Below, piece after piece: positions 1 through 9,511 of a stretch of DNA of 64,000 bases (within the stretch, counting starts at the first letter, position 1; each line of letters starts with the position of its first letter). Location: contig PUDQ02000124.1 of assembly GCA_002964805.2 (NCBI GenBank), positions 1 through 64,000 of the forward strand, in the 5' to 3' direction. The translations under genes and the position numbers were made by a program. Source of the DNA: Trametes villosa. Lineage: Eukaryota > Basidiomycota > Agaricomycetes > Polyporales > Polyporaceae. Below the pieces are notes generated by a model. It did not search any database. It was not told the DNA's origin and saw only the letters and a program-made list of their open reading frames with translations.

Positions 1-555
1 GAGCAACAAGGCTGCGGCGGCACAACGGAAACCGGACAGGGCGAAAGGGTAGCTCAATATTGGATTCAGTACGTTTGTCGCGTTCGGTGTACGTGTCTTT
101 AAACTCTCAGGATTGAGAAATCTCAATAGTTGCGTATTACTCTAGTGTGGCCTCTCTGTCGCCTTGTACAATATCATGCCGTATCTAAAACGTTTGTTCA
201 GATGCGCTACGCTTCCCGATATCGCCGAAACGTCGCCGTTCCAATGTGAACAGTGCGTCGCGTCGGGTGCTTGCCCGCTGTGTGCTAGGTTTGTGAATAA
301 ACACATAGTTCGCTGTTGTTCTAGCCGACCACCCTGCACGCATCGCTCTATAGTGGCTTCCAATCTACCCATCGAAGTTCAAAGAGGACGCGGCGTGAAG
401 AAAATCTCACCGGGGCCGTTTTTCCGTGCCATACAACTGCTCCTGGAGGATGTTCCGCGATACGTATATGAATGCTCGATACCCTACGTATACATGTACA
501 AGAAGGAGATTGCGAGAGGCGAATTTCAAGGAATGAGAGGTACAACGTATAGTGC
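1..555. other. Left edge, downstream of first helical gene
   Basis: No gene could be supported here. The plus-strand open frame across 164-670 overlaps the last exon of the minus-strand gene beside it and shows no recognisable domain, so it is treated as a shadow. A stretch near 150-265 resembles 6063-6175 (shared TGTACAATATC core and several later blocks), so it may be a dispersed repeat or a copy of a flank. Confidence 0.4.
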
Positions 556-2123
556 TCATTTACGTCCCTTGGCGTACTCGTTCGCCAGCAACGTCGCAAC
601 AGATTTCCAGGCGGAGGCTGTCCCGCCCACGCGCTCTTGCATACGACTCAGCGAAGCCTGTCTCGCCTGAGGACAATTTCGTATCTGTGTGTCAGAATGT
701 GTGGCGGTAGGAGAACGGAAGACATACCGGCCCCGGGTAGGTCTTCATGCCTTCGAAAGCTAGCTGGTACGCGCCGGCTTCATTGAGAAGCTGGCGCATC
801 GCGCCAGGAATTCAGGCAGGTCAGAGGCGGAGAGGCTAAAATATGAGGCGATCAGAACGAACATACCTGTTTCTGTAGTTCTACCAGGGCGCCCGTCCGT
901 TTGTTGTGCTTCGCCAGGTACAGGATAGCCGTCTCTATGGCGCCGCGCGTCGACTCCCAATCCGCTTGCTCGAACATCAGCATCGCTACTTCCGCCTTCG
1001 CAAGTCGGTCCCGCGAGTCGGCCAACGCCCCTCGCAGCACTAAGCCACGTAATCCTGAGAGGAGAAGGAATAAAAAGAGGGCGATGCACCTACGCTCCAT
1101 CTGATCTTCCAACTCTCCCATCTTCTTCCTTTGCGCTGAGTTTTGGACTTGCACGTCGAGAGCTCTCTGGCTGCGACTCCGCTGACGGCGCTGCCCATCG
1201 GGGGCAGACGGTCGCTCAGAACTTCCCGTTAGTTGGGGGAGTGGAAGTGAGTTGCTGCGGCGGTTGGGAGCGTTGGCAGTTATGCTAGATTTGCTCTCGC
1301 CAAGTATGGCCTCGCTTGCGGCCGCATGCTATAACCCTATCAGCTGGTGTTCTTGAGGATCGGAGCTCATTCTTTACCTGGGTGTACAGCCTAGCTGATA
1401 CGTTAACGACACAGTTACAGGAGGGGGAGGTGGCTGTGAGTACTCACTCATCTAATCCCGCTTGGCAAGCCTCGACTTCGCGGCCAGCATCTTGCAGCTT
1501 GCGTACCACAGACTCGCGCCGCATCGAAACAGCCTGCTCTTGTTGCTCCTTAAGGTGTGTTACCCGTGCGATGAGGTCTACTAGCGCAGGGCGTTGGTCG
1601 AAGTCATGGCCGGCGACATGCTAGCGGAAAGGTTTGTCAGACGGTAGCGCGGGTTAGAGCCTTCCGATACGTACCGTCTTGAGAGCGTCGAGTTCCACAA
1701 TCATGTCGTCTGTATCCGCATCGGTGACATCTTTCTGAAGTGAGAGATAAACTGACGAGGTAGGACGCATGTGGTGAGCTTAGTGAACCATGACTGGCTT
1801 CGGAGGGACAGACCTTTGATAGCTGCCGCGAGTTTGACTGCCGAGTGCTCAGATTTATTGACGATGTGCTGGTATTCCTGTAGGAGCGGGTGCATCGTAT
1901 AAGTCAATAAGGCCAATATCGAGGGCAAATTCGAGGAGTGGGTGCGTACTGTACTGATTACGGACCACTGGTCTGCATCACTTCGGCGGGTGAATGCATC
2001 GACACGGACCATGCGCGTAGAGATCGCTGCGGTGGCTTTCTTGAGGTACGTTTGCGTGTCTATAAGCTTGCGTACTCTGTCGGCGCAGCTGGATATGAGC
2101 ATCTGCGGATCCGAGGACGACAT
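556..2123 (-). CDS. Type 1 helical coiled-coil protein (multi-exon, unknown function)
   Basis: Spliced minus-strand gene of unknown function. The start is the ATG at 2123. Exons read by eye are 2123-1814, 1751-1675, 1620-1448, then exons covering about 1160-870, 790-728 and a last one ending in a stop at 556. The reading frame is kept across 2123-1448. The product is mostly helical: heptad-like N-terminal segments, a short hydrophobic run (CIALFLFLLLSGLRGLVL) near 1060 and helical C-terminal exons. It matches the genes at 25120-26398 and 45951-47407. Shared blocks are exon 2 (VYLSLQKDV, compared with VYLSLQGDL), the penultimate exon (AYQLAFEGMKTYP, compared with AYKAAFQAVKTYP) and the last exon (SRMQERV...W...L..EYAKG). 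It lies head to head with the gene starting at 3247. Exons between 1440 and 880 are approximate. The family call is firm; its function is not known. Confidence 0.65.
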
Positions 2124-3246
2124 GGTGGGTAGCGGAGAGAGGAATGTACTGCGGGCACTCACCAGTACGTCCTCTCCGAGCAGGGCGGTGTAAGACGTAT
2201 ACACCGGACAGGTCGCAGACGCGTTCCAACACCTGATGAAGGGAATGTCAGAGTGTGGCATGGGCGCGGTGGGAGTGTGGTCGTCGAGGCTGCTCAGTCG
2301 TCCGAGCTAAACCTTCTCTTCTGTGCCGGTGACGAATCACGACTCTGAGCGTATGTGATATATTTTGGTGGGTTTGAGGTATTTTGATCCATTTCCGGTT
2401 GACTAGTATCAGCATACACTCACTGAGTCGCGGAGATATTGTACTGAGACTGCAACGTACGCACCACCAACTGCTTAGTACTCAAGTGCTCAACTCTTCG
2501 GAGGAAGCCACCCCAAAATCGAGAATAGCAGCAAGCAAACAACCACAAATATCGGGCCCGGATGTGCGCTAACGCCACCTAACGCCACTCTGCGTTCCTA
2601 GCCTGCCCCCTGAGGCCTGAGGCCTGAGGGCCTGACTCGGCCTGAGAGGGCTTGAGGTTGCTGTGTCACCATCCAGCACCGGGGAGTCCAGTATTGCGAA
2701 GTTGACCAGCGTTCAAGTACTCAAAGGAAGTACTCTATATTCTACCTGGCGACTTGTTGTTGTCGAATGCTAGCGTGAGTACTACACGCCTTTCGTCTGA
2801 GTCTTCCTGTGCAGTTCAAGTTATGAGGTATGTTTTCCGTTTACGCGTAGAAGTTATCACGTTTGACAGAGAACGTATACTCTCTTGCACCAGCAGGACA
2901 TTTTGACCGTACAGGTCTATACTTCATTGGTTCGTCTGCCACGCAGAGCGGTGCAAGGCACTGTGAAGGTTCAATGGTACCATGATCTTGTCATCCACAA
3001 TAGGCGCGTACAGTGAACTTGAGTACTGCCAGTACCGCACTCACTAGGACGCCTGTCCTAGCTTTCATCAGAACACGCTGCCACACGTCAAAAATACCAC
3101 TCCCTGGAAGAGTGGTTGAGCCTTTTAGTCAGCTGCTTCTGCACGATAAATAGTGGTTGTGATCACCCACGTCGTCTGCCCCGTCTTCGACACCTTGTGC
3201 TTGCTGATACTTGCCAGCGACTTCAACTACTTTCAAGCCAGAAGCA
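2124..3246. promoter_or_regulatory. Shared upstream region of a divergent helical gene pair
   Basis: About 1.1 kb between the two start codons. No open frame here has recognisable protein features. It must hold both promoters. AT-rich patches such as GATATATTTTGG near 2358 and CTCTATATTC near 2731 are possible TATA-like sites, and CCTGAGGCCTGAGGCCTGAG near 2610 is a short tandem repeat. No specific factor site can be named. Confidence 0.4.
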
Positions 3247-5952
3247 ATGTCGCCAAAGCGTTCAGCCACTACGCAGGTGACGTTCCCCGACATACTCAAG
3301 AAGCAGTTGCGCAACGACCCAACGCGCGACAGCGTGACAAGGAGTTTCGCCAATACCTTGCAAAACGTCATTCCGGGCGAGTCCTTCAAGGAGATGCTGC
3401 AGCTGAATGCGCACATACGGGACATCGAGGAAGCCTTCCAGCGAATAGAGAGGGAGCTGTACAATTTTGACGCACAGAAGTTTCGGGAACACATTGGCAA
3501 GGAGGTCAGGGTCATCCAGCTGCGGATAAAATGGAGTATACATCACGACGTGGGTTACCATTTCCTAATCGAATTTTACCGGCTCTCACCATGTCTATTA
3601 GCGATTCAAACTTCTTCTGGAGCAGAGCCGGAGAAATGCTCTGACAGCATCGGCGCTCATGAGGCGTACGTGTTCACCATCCCGGCCCACGATGATCGCT
3701 CACTCCAGCCTAGAATACCGGAAGGCAGTCTTGTCGCCCTTCAAGTTAGAGGATATACCTGATATCAAGGCCGAGCTGATCGAGTTCAAGAAGGTAGGAG
3801 AATGACTTTGCGATCAGGTCTCGAGAACAGCACTAACTCTACTTTGTGTGGCATGCTAGTGCGTCGAGGTCCAGCATGAACAAGCTCTAAACTCGCAGAA
3901 TGGCTTTGAGAACCTCGCGAAAGACCTTCGCCAGTTCGCGTTGGAAATTGAGAGTGTGCTCGTGCGCGCAGGGGGGAAGCTCAACATTCCGCTCGAGAAC
4001 GCGCAGACGCAACTCGCGGACCTGCAGAAACAGCTCAAAAGGTGCGTGGTCTCGTGGGTCACCTGGGGCTCTCGCTGATAGCAACTCCTATAGTGTGACC
4101 AAGAAGGTACGCGTATTACATGCGCCTCTTGCTTTTGTGCGCAGACAAACTGTTCGCGCAGATGCACGCCATGGGTGTGGACTGCGTGAAGAACCTCGCG
4201 GTTGGTGCTGGGGCCATCGCTATAACAATATTCACCCTGAGCCCTATCACCCTCAACCTCGCTGTAGTACGCGCTATTGCTTTTGCAGCCGGGGCTTTAT
4301 GGCTGAATTCCGTTTGCGTACTAGGAATCAGTCATCGAGGCAATGGGTTGCGGGCGCGACTTTATCCGGAGCAGCCATCAAGCAGGCAGTGAGTAACTTT
4401 TCCGCTATGCGAGTTTTCCGTTTTCTTAGCACGAGATCCCATGCATCTAGCTGTCAGAGAAAGCATGAAAAAGTGCAAGGACGAGATAGCGCAGCTGCGC
4501 GCACAGGATGCGAAATTCAAGGAGTATCAACACTCGCTGGGTGGGGTGCAGGAGGAGATCTACGTGCTGGCAGACAAGATCGACGTCATCGCGAAAATCT
4601 GGCAATCGGTGAGCGTGCCCATCAATGCTTCATGCGCAGATGGTTTGGGACTGATAGTGGTGCCGCGTATCGGTAGCTCAAGGCAGACATGCAGATGCTG
4701 GAGGATGAACTGCACTTCGTAACCATGGGGGAGGCGATCACAGTACGTCTCTTGTCCTGAGTGTCCTGGCTTACGAGAGCGCGCGATGACCTAAGTCTGG
4801 ATGCAGAGCCGGTTCAGCGCAAAGCTGGAGACTGCGCGGGAGCTGTATCTGAGTCTCGCCGCGCTTCTCGAGGCCTACGGGAAGGGCATGACCTCGGCGG
4901 AACCTGGGCGTGCTCATACGCCCGGGGAGGCCGGACGGAAGGAGTGGTCGGACCGGGACACGAAGCAGGAGAACAGTAACGATGTACGGAAAGAGACACA
5001 GGGCGACGAGCGTACGCGCCCGGTGGCGAAGAAGGCCAATGGCATAGGCCGGACGGGTAAGCCTGACAAGTTCGACAAGAGGGGCGACCGGAAACAATTC
5101 GAGAAGGACGACTTGAACAGCAACCACAGCAGCGACGACAACAGCGAGCGCAGAAGGGACGCCAGCAGGGACGCTAGCAGGCTCAACGGAAAGGACGACA
5201 GGAGAGACTACTGGAGGGTGTACCGAAGAGATGACCGGAGGGGCGGCAGGTGGGACGACAGGCGGGACTACTCGAGGGACGACCACAGAGACGGCAGGTG
5301 GTACTACTCGAGGGACTACTCGAGGGACAGCAGGTGGGACGACAGGCGGGACTACTTGTGGGACGGCCGAAGGGGATACTCGAGAGACGACAGGAGTGAC
5401 TATCGGAGGGACTACTCGAGAGACGACAGGAGGGACGACCGGAGGAGGGACTACTCGAGAGGCGACAGGAGGGACGACGGCAGGGTCTATTGGAGAGACG
5501 ACAGGCGGAACTACCGCAGGGACTCGGGCAGCCTGAGACGAGATGACAAGAGCGCCCGTGGGGACAAGAAGCGGGTCGACGAACGGAGCGACGAGAGAAG
5601 CGAGAAGCTTGTCGAGAAGGACGACAAGAGCGGCGACAAGAGAGCCGAGAGGAGGGGCGACGAGGATGGCGACGAGGGGCGGGCCGACAAGGACGATAAG
5701 CAGGACGACGGGAAGCAGAACGACAAGAGGGGCGACAAACAGGACAGCAAAAGGGCGGGCAGGAGGAACGCTGAAAAGGGAGGTAGGAAGGACGTCAAGC
5801 AGGGATCCCGGCAAGACGACGAGGCCGAGAGCAAGGCTGACAAGGCCGGAAAGCCAGAGAGCAGGGGCAACAAGGACGGCGGGCGCAAGAAAGACGAAGT
5901 GGGCGAGAACGCTGGTCCGGTTCGGCGCGAGCATGGTAAAGCGAAGGGGTAG
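3247..5952 (+). CDS. Type 2 helical protein with hydrophobic centre and long Arg/Asp-rich tail
   Basis: Spliced gene of unknown function. Exons read by eye: 3247-3504, 3602-3665, 3714-3793, 3860-4041, a 13-base exon 4094-4106, 4162-4263, two or three exons over about 4320-4611, about 4680-4739, and about 4822-5952. The first exons encode long amphipathic helices. Exon 4162-4263 is hydrophobic (LAVGAGAIAITIFTLSP). After it comes a second helical part with KIDVIAKIWQS and a final helix ending LLEAYGKGM. Exon order, the 64- and 182-base exon lengths and these motifs match the gene at 48786. The copy at 48786 stops shortly after the LEAYV helix with a short acidic tail, but here the frame runs on about 350 residues of R, D, K, G, S and E (RDDRRDYSRDDRRD-like units). 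That tail is a mixed-charge low-complexity region, perhaps driving condensation or RNA binding. Splices at 4264-4450 are uncertain. Confidence 0.65.
5180..5545 (+). repeat. Degenerate tandem repeat encoding RDD/RDY units
   Basis: The DNA repeats imperfect units of the kind GGAGGGACTACTCGAGAGAC and GGGACGACAGG inside the tail exon. It encodes alternating Arg/Asp with Tyr and Ser. The composition leaves stop codons absent on several frames and on the opposite strand, so long antisense frames here are by-products. Slippage or unequal exchange probably grew the tail. Confidence 0.7.
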
Positions 5953-6530
5953 CGCGAACCTCTTCCGAAGATGCTAAGGTGCGCCCTTCGCATTAGAACG
6001 CATGGGCATCTCTAACCACGAAGCACCGACCCGTTTTGTTCAGCCAATTGTCGCCCCGGTGCTTCCTCTCCGCTATCCTGTACAATATCGTGCGGTTTCC
6101 AGATCGATTGTCTAGACTTGCTTCTCCGTTTCCCAACGTCGCCGGAGCATCGCCGTTTGCGAGAACACGCTCGGGTGCATTGGGCTACGATACTGGCGTG
6201 GCTGCTCCGCCCTCAACGCCAGATGCCACTGGCATGGCTGGGGTTCGTCGTGAGACATACACTTTGGTTCTACTTGCACGATGCGCGGCTTACTCTATAG
6301 CGAGCCGTTTCGTCGCGGCGAAGTGGTGGTGGGGAACTCGCGGTGAGGACAAGCGATATCGGATATGCTAACACCGACCATGGTCAAGTGTCCCACAGTC
6401 TTCCGAAACCCGCTCAGTAAGCAGCCCCACAGAGAGTCGCCCGAGACGACTGATACAAAAGGCCTGCGGAGACAAACTACAACGCTCAGTAAAGCACGTT
6501 TCGACACAACCTACAGCGAACTACAGCATC
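5953..6530. other. Intergenic region
   Basis: No gene is supported. Positions 6063-6175 resemble 150-265 (the TGTACAATATC core and following blocks, roughly two thirds identical by eye). The right part is the promoter and leader of the dehydrogenase at 6531. Confidence 0.4.
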
Positions 6531-7512
6531 ATGAGCGACTCACAGCAGGTCTGGTTCGTCACCGGGTATGTTGCTTTTCCTCCTCCACAATACGAATGGT
6601 CCAACTCACGCCGGTTATCTTCGCAGCGCAAACCGGGGCATCGGCCTCGAGATCGTCAGACAGCTCCTCCCCTCGGCGTCGAACATCATAATCGCGACCG
6701 CGCGCGATCCCTCTCGGGCGACCGCGCTCAAAGCGCTTGAGGAGTCCGCCAAGGGCAGAGTGCACATCGTCGCGCTCGACATCAGCGACCGCCAGTCTGT
6801 CGAGGACTCCGTCAAGACGACCGCGTCCCTCCTCGGGGACAAGGGCATCGACTACCTCATCAACAACGCCGGCGCGGTGGGTACTGCTACCAGGATTCTA
6901 CAGCATATATTCAACTGACACTGCGCACCGTTGCGCTAGAACCCGGGGGGACCGCACGACCAGGCGTTCTCGATGGACATCGAGATCATGAAGGAGGTAT
7001 TCGCGATCAACGTCGTCGGCGTCGCGCACGTCGCGCAGGCGTACCTCCCGCTCGTGGCGAAGAGCGCGAGGAAGACGATCGTGAACATGTCGAGCATCCT
7101 CGGGAGTCTCGGCACCGAGCTGGGCACGATATACTCGTCGTACTCGATCACGAAGGCGGCGGTGAACATGCTGGTGCGTGCGTCGTGAGCGGCGAATCGT
7201 GCGGTAGCTGATGCTGGGTGCTGTGGCTGGGGTGCGACGTGCTGTAGACGTACAAGCAGGCTAGAGAGCGTCCGGACTTGACTGTCATCTCGATGTGGCC
7301 TGGGCATCTCAAGACAGGTAAGCAGGTTAACACCGCTTGTCGTTTTGGAACGACCGTACTGACTCAGAGACCTACTTGCAGACATGGGTGGACCAGACGC
7401 ACCAACCGAGGTGTCGGAGGGTGTCGAGGGCACACTGAAGGTGATCAAGTCGCTCACCCCGAAGGACACGGGGAAGTTCCTGACCTACCTGGCCGCGGAG
7501 CTGCCTTGGTAG
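6531..7512 (+). CDS. Short-chain dehydrogenase/reductase (SDR), C-factor/sniffer-like
   Basis: NAD(P)-dependent oxidoreductase of the classical SDR fold, probably cytosolic; the substrate cannot be told. Exons 6531-6565, 6627-6876, 6940-7173, 7248-7317 and 7382-7512 join in frame to 239 residues, a usual SDR length. The dinucleotide-binding motif TGANRGIG is formed across the first splice. The structural NNAG motif follows, then the catalytic Ser (VNMSSILGSL) and the YxxxK pair in YSSYSITKAAVNM, which is complete. The C-terminus (SMWPGHLKT... DMGG) matches C-factor/sniffer-type members. All catalytic residues are present, so the gene looks functional. It stands alone between the helical pair and the Polo kinase and shows no sign of a gene cluster. 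Confidence 0.9.
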
Positions 7513-9511
7513 CTTTGTGCGGGAGTGCTTGAAATGTACCAGTTCCTAAGTGTCAGTGTACTATATCGGAGCGCAAAACAAGGAACGAACATCACGCAGT
7601 CATTCGTCTGAGTACCACTAGCCACTCTCGTTCAGGAGCAGAATGTGATGCAATCTACGCGCCAGCCGCCGGGACAGGGTGCGCTACTGCCCGCGTATAT
7701 GCGCATGGACGGACCCGAATCCAACTCCGCGCGCTCGCGCTGCCCTGGTAGTTGGTATCGCCGCGCAGCTCTACCAGTTCAGCGCGCACAGCCGTAACAG
7801 ACGAGCCACCGGCTTTCCGCGTGTACTCACTCACCTGATGCGATCGATGTAGGTGTGGGCCCGCATCTCGAAGTTGGTCGCAGGGGGCGGGTGAGCTACC
7901 TGGCGCCCGAGGCCTGGAGCACGGCGTGATTGCCTTGCGTGCTCGGAAGGCGCCGCAGGCTCGCGACGAGAATCATTCTGATCCAGAGCGCCACTTCAGA
8001 GCGCGGACTCCCGTTCGGGAGGTTCGGCGTATGTTCTCCAGGTCCGTTTGAGTACACCCGAGAATGCAGATCATCAGCCCGCGCGCGCTGCACTGCGTGT
8101 TTTGGGGAAGGACCACGTACCTGGATCAAACGTTAAAATTCAAGTGGGCGCTGTTGTGATGTATCGCAAACAGAAACTGCTACGTTATAGCGCTTCGACG
8201 ACATGAAGACGTACCTGGAATTTCGACCGTAAGCCGGTACAAACTGTGGCCACTTCAGGGAGAGCCGTAGGTGTTCGGCTTGTCGAAGTACCTGACTATA
8301 TGCGCATGAAAAGAGCCTATGTCGCTCGGATCCCACATCACAGTCGTGAGGCGATGTGCGAATTCAGACTGTATGCGCGTACCTTGGTGGGTCCAGTGGA
8401 AACACGAGCTGCAGGAATGGGTGCCATCACCGCGCGTTGTACTGAAACGAGGCGACCGTACCTCCATTCTCCAGGAAGTTGTGTATGGAGTCTTAGATCG
8501 CTGCATGGGTGCTATGCCACCTGCCGTTAGGAAATGCGCGGGTAACACACCGTTATCAGCCTTTATGAAGTCGCTTCTGAGGGAGCCGGTCCCCCGATAA
8601 CCCGCGCCCCACCGCGAGATACGCTTGAGTAGCGTCCAGGTCCGAAGAAAGTCACAGACACCAGAGAAATGGGCCGCGTACCACACAGCCGAGCCAAGGG
8701 GAGTCCAAGAGTCCGACGCACGTTGAAGCCAGCCGAGATAAAGGTCAGGATGGGGTATATGCGTCGCCGAGCACAATTTGACATAGACTCCCTGCAGGCT
8801 AAAGAAAAACATGTGCTCGGTCTCGTGAATGCGAAGCTTTGGAGTAAAAATACGCACCGTACAAATCCCCCTGGCGGAGAGCGCGCCCTCGCGGACATCT
8901 CTAGTACCCTCGTCGGGAACGATCAGCAACAGGCGGACGTCGATCTAGGCAGGGAGGGCTACCGATGGGCGCGTAATGGATCATCTCCGCGCGGCACGGG
9001 AGTACCGGAGGGGTTTCTGCTCCCATCATTGCTCTTCAACAGCCTTTTAACGGAGGGGGAGCTCATTTTGCTGAATTTTCCGGTGTGAACAAAGCGGGAC
9101 TCGGAGGCATCGGGTGTAGATCTAGGCATAGCAGCTCGCATAGATCCTGCCAAGTAGCATACAATCCTTTGCAATAGAGGGATAGGCTCGTTGAAAGCTG
9201 CAGCAAAGGACCGGAGGGAGAGCTCACGGCAGTCGGAGGACAAGAGACGAGACAAAGAGTGGCACGCGGCCAAAGCTGGCGGAGCTGGGCTGCGACGGAA
9301 GCGCCCGGAACACCGCGATCACATGACGCGACGCGGTCGATACGCGGGACGCGAAGTCGAACATCCACGTGGGCTTATGTAAGGTGGCCGACATGCGCGA
9401 ACCACGCCTTTGCTCTGGCTGACCCGCGGCGACTGCCCTGCTCTCTCTCCACGACCTCAAGACCGACACGGACGACGACGACGGAGACATCGACGGTGTT
9501 AGGCCTACACG
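7513..9511. other. Intergenic region, no supported gene
   Basis: About 2 kb. Open frames exist on both strands (for example a 224-residue minus frame at 8255-8929), but none has a recognisable domain, consistent composition or neighbouring exons. The right end is pyrimidine-rich and carries the kinase promoter and leader. Confidence 0.4.

Noticed and set aside
164..670. 168-residue plus-strand frame at the left edge
   Set aside because: Overlaps the last exon of the type 1 gene on the minus strand, which matches two other copies; this frame has no recognised features.
5231..5536. Plus-strand Thr/Gly repeat protein (TTGGTTRG units)
   Set aside because: Second frame of the same DNA repeat as the Arg/Asp tail; the in-frame homology upstream of the tail shows which frame is coding.
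4771..5934. 387-residue minus-strand frame rich in Val/Pro and Leu
   Set aside because: It is the antisense of the Arg/Asp repeat tail; the repeat units have no stop codons on this strand, and the translation is pure low-complexity VVPPVV.
8255..8929. 224-residue minus-strand frame
   Set aside because: No domain, no matching exons nearby, composition like the surrounding non-coding DNA.
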